DNA from: an uncultured Blautia sp.
GTDB lineage: Bacteria > Bacillota > Clostridia > Lachnospirales > Lachnospiraceae
Assembly: GCA_946629475.1 (NCBI GenBank)
Contig: CAMOXX010000015.1
Location: 1 to 24,634 of the forward strand
Reading direction: 5' to 3'
DNA: 24,634 nt
Shown here: positions 16,653-24,082 of the stretch, piece by piece
Numbering within the stretch: position 1 is the stretch's first letter
Layout: each line of letters starts with the position of its first letter
Program-made: the position numbers and the translations under genes
Notes under the pieces: model-generated
The model's input: the letters and a program-made list of their open reading frames with translations, nothing else
Told to the model about the DNA's origin: nothing
Database searches by the model: none

Positions 16653-16658
16653 GAGATT

Positions 16659-18443
16659 ATGCTGAAAACCATCAAGGGGAAAATTGTAGTCTACTTCACG
16701 GTTGCATTTGCGGTTGTGATCATAGCCTTCCTGAGTGTTTTCTACGTGACATCCTACCGTGCACAGCGTGAACAGGTCATCTCCGACAGCCGGGATACTC
16801 TGGAGTATCTTCAGGGTAATACGGACCGGATGTTGGAGCGCTGTGAAAATTTGTCCGACAGTATCTATTTCAACAGAAATATTGCCCGGGTTCTGCTCCG
16901 GGATTACAGTGTGCCGGACGGACCGAAGCTGGACCGGGACCTGTCTGTCGCGATCGAAGACCTTTCCACTTATCTTGAATATGACAGTATATCCAGGTAT
17001 GCGTCCTGCATTATTGTGCACGGTCAGAACGGGCGCAACATCCGGTACGGGGCTGATGCGGATTATTTCAGCATCAGCAGTCTGGAAGAGCAGACCTGGT
17101 TTGCGGAAAACAAAGACAGCAGCACCGCTGTCTTTCTGCCTGTCATTGAAAGCAATTCCCCGAATACGACTTCGAAACAGTATATTCCGCTTCTGCGCAG
17201 AGAGATCTCTCTGGATTCGCACAAAACGATCGGATGGCAGCTGATCGGTATCACCACAGCCATCGTCAGCGATGCCATTTCCGACTATCCTTTCGGAAAC
17301 GCGGATCTTCTGCTGGTTTATGACCGGAGCGGGCAGTGCATTTACTGCAGCCGTGATGTACTGAGCCGGGAAGAATGCAGTCAGATCCTTGAAGACGCTG
17401 TTCAGAGAGAGCTGACAGGGGTTGTCTCCTTGGACGGAAGCAGATGGCTTTCCGTCAGGGACACTTCTGCGTACACCGGACTGACTATGCTGCTTCTGAT
17501 CGATTACGGATCCTTCCGCAGAGAGTCCGCTTCGCTTGTCAGGTCGGTGATCATGCTGCTGATTACTCTGATGGTTGGCGCAGTCCTGATGACGCTGGTT
17601 CTTTCCAGCTTTCTCACCCAGCCCATTCTGCGGATGATTCAGGCGACCGTCCGGATTTCCGGAGGTGATTTTTCCACAGACCCGGAACTGGAGAGTAATG
17701 ACGAAATCGGTACGATGGGAAAGGCGATGAATCGTCTGGCAACCAATATGGGGGAGATGGTTGAACGGGTCCGCGAGGAAGAGCGGAATAAGAAGGAACT
17801 GGAGTACAGGATTCTGCAGAATCAGATCAATCCGCATTTTGTCTATAATGTGCTGAATTCGATTAAAGTTATGGCGCAGCTGCAGGGCGCGGACAACATC
17901 TGCAAGCTGATTGACAGTTTCGGAGGCCTTCTGAAGGAGGTCAGCAAGGGAGTCAATGACCGTGTGACGGTGCGGGAGGAATTTGATCTGGCGGAAAAGT
18001 TTGTGTTCATCCACAAGCTGCGCCGCAAAGGTCTGATCGAATCTACATATGTCATTGAGCCGGGCTGCGAAGAATGCCTGGTCATCAAGTTCTTACTGCA
18101 GCCCCTTCTGGAAAACGCTATCATTCACGGATTCGAGGGGAAGCGCGGTATGTGCAAACTGAGAGTGGAGGCGCACAGGGACGGGGATAATCTGGAACTT
18201 TCGATTTTTGACAACGGCATCGGCATGACACAGGAGGAAATTGACGCCCTGATGGAAGGGCGTACAGGAAAAAGCGGCCGGTATAATTCTGTCGGTGTCC
18301 AGAATGTACAGGAACGGATCCGGATGATGTACGGAGAACAGTACGGAATCCGGTACAGCAGCGTGAAAGGGGAGTTTACGCGTGTGACCGTGCTCCTTCC
18401 GCTTGAATATGTACAGACAGCAGAGGTTGAAGAGAATGTATAA
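16659..18443 (+). CDS. YesM-type sensor histidine kinase (His_kinase family)
   Basis: This 594-residue membrane kinase of the LytS/YesM class probably senses an extracellular carbohydrate and phosphorylates the overlapping AraC-type regulator. A membrane helix spans about 7-29, followed by a large extracellular region (about 30-285) of Cache-like size, and a second helix at about 287-310. A HAMP linker (SSFLTQPILRMIQ onward) leads to the His_kinase domain with His393 in LQNQINPHFVYNVLNSIK. The ATPase domain has LLQPLLENAIIHG, FDNGIGM and GVQNVQERIRMMYG. ATG 16659 is the only reasonable start because the first helix begins right after it, yet it lacks a ribosome binding site. The last 8 bases overlap the regulator gene. 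Confidence 0.93.
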   Translation: MLKTIKGKIVVYFTVAFAVVIIAFLSVFYVTSYRAQREQVISDSRDTLEYLQGNTDRMLERCENLSDSIYFNRNIARVLLRDYSVPDGPKLDRDLSVAIEDLSTYLEYDSISRYASCIIVHGQNGRNIRYGADADYFSISSLEEQTWFAENKDSSTAVFLPVIESNSPNTTSKQYIPLLRREISLDSHKTIGWQLIGITTAIVSDAISDYPFGNADLLLVYDRSGQCIYCSRDVLSREECSQILEDAVQRELTGVVSLDGSRWLSVRDTSAYTGLTMLLLIDYGSFRRESASLVRSVIMLLITLMVGAVLMTLVLSSFLTQPILRMIQATVRISGGDFSTDPELESNDEIGTMGKAMNRLATNMGEMVERVREEERNKKELEYRILQNQINPHFVYNVLNSIKVMAQLQGADNICKLIDSFGGLLKEVSKGVNDRVTVREEFDLAEKFVFIHKLRRKGLIESTYVIEPGCEECLVIKFLLQPLLENAIIHGFEGKRGMCKLRVEAHRDGDNLELSIFDNGIGMTQEEIDALMEGRTGKSGRYNSVGVQNVQERIRMMYGEQYGIRYSSVKGEFTRVTVLLPLEYVQTAEVEENV

Positions 18444-20064
18444 GGTACTGCTTGTTGATGATGAAATGCTGGTGAAGCTCGGTATCCGTTCTATTCTGGA
18501 CTGGAGTGATGAAGGCTTCGAAATTGCCGGGGAGGCGTCAGGAGGAAAAGAAGGTGTTCAGATGGCACTTGCCCTGCAGCCGGATCTGATTATTTCCGAT
18601 ATCGCGATGCCGGAGGTGGATGGCATCGCGATGCTGGAAGAGATCAAGAAAAACGGGCTGGATCCGGTTTTTGTCGCGCTCAGCAGCTATGATCAGTTTG
18701 AACTGGTCAAGCGGGCTATGAAGGCAGGTGCGAGAGATTACCTTCTGAAGCTGAAAATCAACGCGGATTCTCTGCATGAGCTGCTTCAGGGCATCCGGGA
18801 AGACCTCGACAGGAAAAACCTGCAGAACCGGCTCAGCGCCGGTGCGGTTTCCGCGCAGGAAGAGGAGGAGCTGGGGCGTCTGTATTATTACAATCTGATG
18901 CTCGGGGAGGACATCGCCCAGATGCCGTCTTCGTACTGGTTTCATACGGCCGGCGCCGCACGGGTCTGCTATATCGCGACGGATTCACTGCGGCTTCAGG
19001 CCCAGAAGACGGAAATGGAGCGGAAAATCTATGGCAGAACCATCCGGGCACTGATCACAGAGATCTGCCGTGAATTTCAGGATGCCTATTGTATCGACTG
19101 GGGAAACGGAATTTTTGTCGCCGTGATTGCGGATGACGGGAGAAACAGGACAGAGGAACTGGAGCAGATGGCTACAGCCATCATGAACTCGCTTGATAAT
19201 TACGGAAACCTGCAGTCCGCCATCGGATTCAGTGCTCCCGCCCCGGAACCGGCCATGATGAAGCGGGCCTTTCAGATGGCCAGGCAGATCCGGGAGGAAC
19301 TGCGTTATCAGGGGTACGGCAAAATCCGGTTTTACGAGGAACTGTCGGAAGAGCAGACAAGAATGGAAATGGAGCGGGAGCATGCTGATCTGGTGGATCT
19401 GGATCATCTCACCCACCTGTGCGAGACGCTGTCGGGAGGCGAATTCTCCAATTATGTCAGCGGCTTCAATTACCGCATCCGAAGTGATCATCTGTCGCTG
19501 GAAAATGCGGCATTTCAGAGCGCCAAAATGATCTGTATCATGGAAGAGCATCTGAAGGTCAACTGGAGAGACCGCGCAATTCCGACCGATGCGGGTATCA
19601 TTCTTCAGCGGATTTACCGCGCGGAGACTGTGGATGAAATTATCCGCTGCAACCGCGAATACAGCATTCAGGTGGAAATGTTCTTCGATGAATTCGGCGG
19701 AGGGGATGCAGGCCGTCTGGTCCGGGATGCAAAACAGTACATCAAGGATCACATCACGGAGCCGATCAGCTTAAAGGATGTGGCGGCGGCCATGAATGTG
19801 AGCCCCAGCTATCTCAGCACAGTCTTTTCCCGGACGGAGGAGACATCGCTGACCAATTATATCAATAAGAAAAAGATCCAGAAGGCACAGCACATGCTCG
19901 TCAAAGAGCGCCTGAAGATCTATGAAGTGTCAATGATGCTCGGATTTGAGAGCGCCGGTTATTTTGCAAAAGTATTTAAAAAATACGCAGGATGTACGCC
20001 GAGTCAGTATCTGGAAGGCCGTCAGGATCCGGGACGGGACAGCAGTTCCGATGTATCTGAATGA
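18436..20064 (+). CDS. YesN-type response regulator with AraC DNA-binding domain
   Basis: This 542-residue activator is predicted to be phosphorylated at Asp55 (LIISDIAMPEVDG) by the adjacent kinase. The receiver domain covers about 1-120 with Asp8/Asp9 and KAGARDYLLK. A long middle region (about 130-430) with no recognised enzyme motif is typical of YesN proteins. The C-terminal AraC-type double helix-turn-helix (about 435-535) has PISLKDVAAAMNVSPSYLS and the signature ending GYFAKVFKKYAGCTPSQY. The frame opens 11 codons earlier, but homology begins at MYKVLLVDDE. ATG 18436 has AGAGGT nine bases upstream and overlaps the kinase stop. The transporter operon downstream is the most likely target. 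Confidence 0.95.
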   Translation: MYKVLLVDDEMLVKLGIRSILDWSDEGFEIAGEASGGKEGVQMALALQPDLIISDIAMPEVDGIAMLEEIKKNGLDPVFVALSSYDQFELVKRAMKAGARDYLLKLKINADSLHELLQGIREDLDRKNLQNRLSAGAVSAQEEEELGRLYYYNLMLGEDIAQMPSSYWFHTAGAARVCYIATDSLRLQAQKTEMERKIYGRTIRALITEICREFQDAYCIDWGNGIFVAVIADDGRNRTEELEQMATAIMNSLDNYGNLQSAIGFSAPAPEPAMMKRAFQMARQIREELRYQGYGKIRFYEELSEEQTRMEMEREHADLVDLDHLTHLCETLSGGEFSNYVSGFNYRIRSDHLSLENAAFQSAKMICIMEEHLKVNWRDRAIPTDAGIILQRIYRAETVDEIIRCNREYSIQVEMFFDEFGGGDAGRLVRDAKQYIKDHITEPISLKDVAAAMNVSPSYLSTVFSRTEETSLTNYINKKKIQKAQHMLVKERLKIYEVSMMLGFESAGYFAKVFKKYAGCTPSQYLEGRQDPGRDSSSDVSE

Positions 20065-20068
20065 AAAA

Positions 20069-20166
20069 CACAAAAAATTGCACAAAATAAAAAAATAGTG
20101 CATATTTTTATGCATAACGCACAAAGAAACTGAAGATACCACAAAAATGTTGTACAGAATCACAAA
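20069..20166 (+). promoter_or_regulatory. array of CACAAA elements, candidate AraC-type operator region
   Basis: The hexamer CACAAA occurs five times on the + strand, at 20069, 20081, 20120, 20140 and 20161. The last three are 20 and 21 bases apart, close to two helical turns, and the last lies about 47 bases before the start point predicted from the -10 box at 20198. A hairpin TGCATA-TTTT-TATGCA lies at 20099-20114. AraC-family activators often bind such direct repeats next to the -35 region. The region is A-rich, so chance occurrence is possible. Confidence 0.35.
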
Positions 20167-20192
20167 AGAGTCGCTTCATGCGGCTCTTTTGT
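20162..20192 (+). terminator. terminator after the yesN-type gene
   Basis: ACAAAAGAGTCGC (20162-20174) pairs with GCGGCTCTTTTGT (20180-20192) with one G-U pair and a 5-base loop, ending in TTTTGTCTTGTT. It lies about 100 bases after the regulator stop. If transcription of the next operon began further upstream, it could act as an attenuator instead. Confidence 0.75.
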
Positions 20193-20194
20193 CT

Positions 20195-20203
20195 TGTTAG
20201 AAT
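20195..20203 (+). promoter_or_regulatory. candidate extended -10 promoter of the transporter operon
   Basis: TGTTAGAAT contains TGn followed by TAGAAT (20198-20203, five of six to consensus). The -35 position 17 bases upstream (TTCATG) is weak, which fits a promoter that needs an activator. The start point would be near 20210, about 30 bases before the DUF296 gene. Confidence 0.45.
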
Positions 20204-20239
20204 GAGAACATCAGAGGTCTGTATGAAAGGAGGTGTACA

Positions 20240-20671
20240 ATGACCAAATTTGAAGGATTTGAACTCGGAAGAGTGATCATCCTGAACCTGAAGAGAGGAG
20301 ATCTGCTGCTGGAGACCATTGAAGAAGAACTGGCCAAAAGCGGGATCAGAAACGCACTGCTCACCAGCGCGATCGGATCCATGCAGAAGGTCGTCCTTCA
20401 CCGCGTCATCGGGAAAGGCAGGGAGCCGGAGGATGAGTATATTACTCTGGAGAATCCCATGGAGCTTGCTTCTCTGCAGGGCGTGGTGCTCGACGGAAAA
20501 GCTCATTTCCATATGGTGGTCTCGGATGTACATGAGGCATATACCGGCCATCTGGAGCCCGGCACGACAGTTCTGTATCTGTGCGAGATCTCGCTGGTCG
20601 AGCTGAAGGGTGTGTCCCTCTGCCGGAAATTAAACGAGGATAACATTGGTATGATTGTTGAGAAAGATTGA
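20240..20671 (+). CDS. PPC/DUF296 domain protein
   Basis: This 143-residue protein consists of a single PPC (DUF296) domain. The family signature is visible as GKAHFHMVVSD (His89 and His91), with His54 in VVLHRV and His104 in TGHLEPGTTVLYL also in places conserved in bacterial members. These proteins form trimers. Plant homologues add AT-hooks and bind DNA; this one has no AT-hook or basic tail, so a DNA-binding role should not be assumed, and the clustered histidines suggest a metal or ligand site. AAAGGAGGTG precedes the ATG. It is the first gene of the transporter operon, 49 bases before the binding protein, so its role is probably linked to the transported compound. Its exact function is unknown. 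Confidence 0.85.
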   Translation: MTKFEGFELGRVIILNLKRGDLLLETIEEELAKSGIRNALLTSAIGSMQKVVLHRVIGKGREPEDEYITLENPMELASLQGVVLDGKAHFHMVVSDVHEAYTGHLEPGTTVLYLCEISLVELKGVSLCRKLNEDNIGMIVEKD

Positions 20672-20720
20672 TCCTTCTCAGCAATAAATATAGCAAAAAC
20701 ACAAAAAGGGAGGTAAAAGG

Positions 20721-22139
20721 ATGAAAAGAAAAATTTTGGCAGTGATCCTCACGGGTGTGATGGCAGCAACCGTGCTCGCTGGCTGCGCAGCTGCTCCGGC
20801 AGCACCGGCAGCACCGGCTGAGGCACCGGCGGCTGAGGGGGAAGCTCCGGCTGAAGAAGCTCCTGCAGAGGAAGCTCCTGCTGAAGTGGAGGCGACCAGC
20901 GGCCCGATCACGATCAACCTGCTGAGCACCTGGACACAGGGCTCCGTGGTACAGCCGATCGCGGAAGAGCTGATCGCGGAGTTTGAAGCTGAGCACCCCG
21001 GCGTCACAATCGTACATGATGCGCAGGCAACGGCTGACCTTCGTACCAAGCTGACCGTTCAGGCGGCTTCCGGCGAGCTTCCGGATATTTCCTGGTGCGT
21101 ACAGAGCTATTCCAGAGAGTTCATGAAAGACGGACTGATCATCGACTGGAAAGAGATTGCTGAGGCTGATCCGGAGTGGAAGGCACAGTTCAGCGATGCC
21201 GTCTGGGCAGGCCTGACAGAGCCCTCCGGTGAGATCACCCTGGCTCCGATGGAAGCAGCGATTGACTCGCTGTATTACAACGCGACCATGTTTGAGGAGC
21301 ACGGATGGGAGCCTCCGACCACATGGGATGAGTTCATTGCTCTGTGTGACACGATCAATGCGGAAGGAATCGCTCCGCTGGTCACCGGCGGTAAGGATAA
21401 CCGCTTCGCGTGGATGGCTTCTGCATTCCTTGCAAGAGCTGCCGGTCTCGATAACTTCAAGGCTCTCTGCATCGGCGATGCAATGGACAAGTGGGATGAT
21501 CCTCAGTACGGATTTGTTGAGGCAGTCAACAAGTTCCAGCAGATGGTCGATGCGGGCGCATTCCCGAACGGCGTGCTCGGCATGAGCGCAACCGAGGCTG
21601 ACCAGATGTTCGCGAACGGCGAAGCTGCCATGTACTACGAAGGCGCATGGAAGGTCGGTAACTTCGAATCTGCCGGCGGCGAAGGCTGGACGACAGAGAA
21701 TGTTCACCGTATTGACTGGCCGGCATTCACGGACTGCGCAGACGGCAATCCGGGAACGAGAGTCGGCGGCTGCTTCACCGGTCTGATCGTAAGAAGCGGC
21801 CTGGATCCGGAGAAAGAAGCACTCTGCATCGAGTTCGCAAAGAAGGTCTGCTCGCCTGAGTTTGGTATTGCCTCCCAGGAAAAGGGCGGCCCGATCTATC
21901 CGGGTGTCGCAGAATATGATGAGAGCACAACCCTTCCGCTGACCAACGAGCTGATCAAGGCTTATCGTTCGGCTGACAGCTACATTCCTTCCATGGACTC
22001 CATTGCTCCTCCGCCGGTTGATCTTGCAATCAAGGGAACAGCATTCCCCGGCATCATCACAGGCGAGTTCACCGCTGAGCAGGCAGTTGCGGAAGTCCAG
22101 AAGGCTGCAGAGGACTATGTTGCAGGTCTGTCTGAGTAA
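20721..22139 (+). CDS. extracellular sugar-binding lipoprotein of an ABC transporter (SBP family 1)
   Basis: This 472-residue protein captures a carbohydrate outside the membrane and delivers it to the permeases encoded next. Residues 1-22 are a lipoprotein signal with lipobox LAGC (Cys22). Residues 23-60 form an Ala/Pro/Glu linker that includes three exact EAPAE repeats. The SBP_bac_1 fold starts at about 63 (ITINLLSTW). Family-type features include LYYNATMFEEHGWEPPTTWDE and NGEAAMYYEGAWKVGNF. Length is normal for CUT1 binding proteins after allowing for the linker. GGGAGG precedes the ATG. The ligand cannot be named from sequence. A strong hairpin follows the stop, which may favour higher expression of this gene than of the permeases. 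Confidence 0.94.
   Translation: MKRKILAVILTGVMAATVLAGCAAAPAAPAAPAEAPAAEGEAPAEEAPAEEAPAEVEATSGPITINLLSTWTQGSVVQPIAEELIAEFEAEHPGVTIVHDAQATADLRTKLTVQAASGELPDISWCVQSYSREFMKDGLIIDWKEIAEADPEWKAQFSDAVWAGLTEPSGEITLAPMEAAIDSLYYNATMFEEHGWEPPTTWDEFIALCDTINAEGIAPLVTGGKDNRFAWMASAFLARAAGLDNFKALCIGDAMDKWDDPQYGFVEAVNKFQQMVDAGAFPNGVLGMSATEADQMFANGEAAMYYEGAWKVGNFESAGGEGWTTENVHRIDWPAFTDCADGNPGTRVGGCFTGLIVRSGLDPEKEALCIEFAKKVCSPEFGIASQEKGGPIYPGVAEYDESTTLPLTNELIKAYRSADSYIPSMDSIAPPPVDLAIKGTAFPGIITGEFTAEQAVAEVQKAAEDYVAGLSE
20841..20885 (+). repeat. three 15-bp repeats encoding EAPAE in the lipoprotein linker
   Basis: Units start at 20841, 20856 and 20871 with pattern GAAGCTCCnGCnGAr. They encode an acidic, proline-containing spacer between the lipid anchor and the binding domain. 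Copy number could vary by slippage without breaking the frame. Confidence 0.8.
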
Positions 22140-22190
22140 GCAGACACGAAAGCAGACTTAATCAGTCTGGCATATTGATCGAAAGATCCG

Positions 22191-22218
22191 GTTTCAGCTG
22201 CCTTCGGGCAGCTGAAAC
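22191..22218 (+). terminator. intercistronic UUCG hairpin between binding protein and permease genes
   Basis: GTTTCAGCTGCC (22191-22202) and GGCAGCTGAAAC (22207-22218) form a perfect 12-base stem with a TTCG tetraloop. Only TTT follows, then A residues, so full termination is unlikely. It probably stabilises the upstream mRNA end or terminates partially, lowering permease output relative to the binding protein. Confidence 0.7.
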
Positions 22219-22262
22219 TTTAAAAAAACTGAGTAAACACTAAGAAAAGACAGGAGGTGCGC

Positions 22263-23129
22263 ATGAAAGCGAAACAGAAAGAAACGGTATCTACCTCCGG
22301 AAATATTATGGGAAGAGGTACCAGGATCTTCCTCTATGTTACCCTGACGATTGCCGCGCTGGCAGTCATCCTGCCGCTTCTGTGGCTTTTACTGGCGTCG
22401 CTGAAGACCCGGCAGGATCTGACACGTAATACCTGGGGACTTCCGCAGACCTGGGAGTTCAAAAACTATTATCTGGCGTGGACCGGTTCCAGAATCCCGA
22501 GATATATGATTAACAGTATCCGGGCAACATTTCTGTCCATTGTCCTGACTGTTGTTCTGTCCACACCGGTCAGCTTTGTCGTATCACGTTTCCGGTTTAA
22601 AGGGAACAACCTGCTGTATCTGTTTTTTATCGCCGGAATGATGATTCCGATTCATTCGACTGTTATCCCGATCTATACCATGGTCGGAGACCTGAATATG
22701 AAAAATAACCTGGAGGTGCTCAGTCTAATTTACGGAGCTTACCGTATCCCGGTTTCGATCTTTATTCTGGAGGGCTTCATGAGCGGGATTCCGCGGGAGC
22801 TGGAGGAGTGCGCCGTCATTGACGGGGCGACGGTCTGGGACATTTTCTTCAGAGTCATCGCGCCGCTCTCCCGCGACGGAATTGTAACGATAGCAATTCT
22901 GACGGTTCTGTCCTCCTGGAATGAGCTGCTGATCTCGATGCTGCTGATCAGCAACTCGCTGCTGAAAACGCTGCCGACCGGTCTGATGGGATTTATTACA
23001 GACTATAACTCGGAGTATACACAGCTGGCCGCCGGAATCATGATTGCGATCATTCCGCCGATCATTTTCTACATGTTTGCACAGGAGAAGATTGAAAAGG
23101 GCATGATCGCCGGTGCCGTAAAGGGCTGA
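22263..23129 (+). CDS. carbohydrate ABC transporter permease, MalG type
   Basis: This 288-residue inner-membrane subunit forms half of the sugar channel. About six hydrophobic segments are visible, the first near 22-45 (LTIAALAVILPLLWLLLASL). The cytoplasmic EAA loop that contacts the ATPase is ELEECAVIDGATVWDIFFRV, near 179-198. The C-terminal end (QEKIEKGMIAGAVKG) is characteristic of MalG-type CUT1 permeases. The start is ATG 22263 with AGGAGG five bases upstream; an in-frame GTG two codons earlier overlaps the ribosome binding site. It precedes the MalF-type gene, the reverse of the usual order. No ATPase gene is in the window; such systems often use a shared MsmX-type ATPase encoded elsewhere. 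Confidence 0.94.
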   Translation: MKAKQKETVSTSGNIMGRGTRIFLYVTLTIAALAVILPLLWLLLASLKTRQDLTRNTWGLPQTWEFKNYYLAWTGSRIPRYMINSIRATFLSIVLTVVLSTPVSFVVSRFRFKGNNLLYLFFIAGMMIPIHSTVIPIYTMVGDLNMKNNLEVLSLIYGAYRIPVSIFILEGFMSGIPRELEECAVIDGATVWDIFFRVIAPLSRDGIVTIAILTVLSSWNELLISMLLISNSLLKTLPTGLMGFITDYNSEYTQLAAGIMIAIIPPIIFYMFAQEKIEKGMIAGAVKG

Positions 23130-23146
23130 GAACAGGAGGGGGCAAA

Positions 23147-24025
23147 ATGAAAGTAACGAAAAATGCACGTCTTACGATCCTGCTGTTTGTCATCCCGGCC
23201 CTGGTCATTTACGTCTGGTGGGTGATCTATCCGATCATCTCGGCTGTTTATATGAGCTTCTTCCAGACGGAGACCCTGCACTCAAGCCATTTTGCAGGGT
23301 TCAGCAATTATCTCCGCGTGTTCAAAGCCGCTCTGTTCTGGAAGTCCATGCGGGTCTCGCTGATTTTTATACTGTTCACGACCATCCTGCAGGTCTTTTT
23401 CGGCTTCCTGTTCGGATATCTCGTGTATCTTCAGCAGCCGGGCTATCGCTTTTATAAAGCGCTGCTGTTCATGCCGACCATCCTGCCGTCCGTTGCGACC
23501 GGTTTTATCTGGAGCTACATCTACAGCCCCAGTATGGGTGTGCTGAAACCGTTCATGAAAGCAATCGGTCTGGGAAAATATTACGCTTCACCGATCGCGG
23601 ATCCGAAGCTTGCGCTGTATGCGGTCATCTTCGCGCAGCTATGGGCCGGCGTCGGCACGCAGATCATTCTGTTCAACTCGGGTTTCATGGGGATTCCGGC
23701 CGAAGTCATCGAGAGTGCGAAGATGGACGGCGCAACCGGCCTGAAGCTGGTACAGAGCATGATTATTCCGCTTTCCTGGGACGTCATCAAAATGGTTATC
23801 ATTCTGCAGACCATCGGCGCGCTGCGTTCCTTCGATCTGGTCTACGTCATGACCAGCGGCGGACCGAATCACTCCACAGAGGTTATGCCGATGCACCTGT
23901 TTGTCAACGCGTTCCAGAACTTTAATCTGGGATACGGCAATGTGGTGGCAGTCATCCTGTTCCTGATGGCCATGATTCTGACAGTCACCATGCGCAGACT
24001 CATGCAGCGGGATTCACTTTATTGA
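23147..24025 (+). CDS. carbohydrate ABC transporter permease, MalF type
   Basis: This 292-residue membrane protein is the second channel subunit. Six membrane segments are apparent, starting with ILLFVIPALVIYVWWVIYPI near 11-30. A YPIISAVYMSFF block follows, as in other MalF/UgpA-type permeases. The EAA loop is AEVIESAKMDGATGLKLVQS near 185-204. The downstream sequence VMTSGGPNHSTEVMPMHLF matches the family's TxGGPxxxT motif. It lacks the large extra periplasmic loop of enterobacterial MalF, as is normal in Firmicutes. GGAGGGGG precedes the ATG, 17 bases after the MalG-type stop, so the two are co-translated and presumably pair. Confidence 0.94.
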   Translation: MKVTKNARLTILLFVIPALVIYVWWVIYPIISAVYMSFFQTETLHSSHFAGFSNYLRVFKAALFWKSMRVSLIFILFTTILQVFFGFLFGYLVYLQQPGYRFYKALLFMPTILPSVATGFIWSYIYSPSMGVLKPFMKAIGLGKYYASPIADPKLALYAVIFAQLWAGVGTQIILFNSGFMGIPAEVIESAKMDGATGLKLVQSMIIPLSWDVIKMVIILQTIGALRSFDLVYVMTSGGPNHSTEVMPMHLFVNAFQNFNLGYGNVVAVILFLMAMILTVTMRRLMQRDSLY

Positions 24026-24082
24026 GACGGAAATAACGATTGATAACAGATTCATAAAACAAACCAAGGAGGATCAGAAAAA

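Noticed and set aside
16596..18014. Minus-strand open frame of 472 codons opposite the YesM-type kinase
   Set aside because: No family resemblance and full overlap with a kinase carrying all expected motifs.
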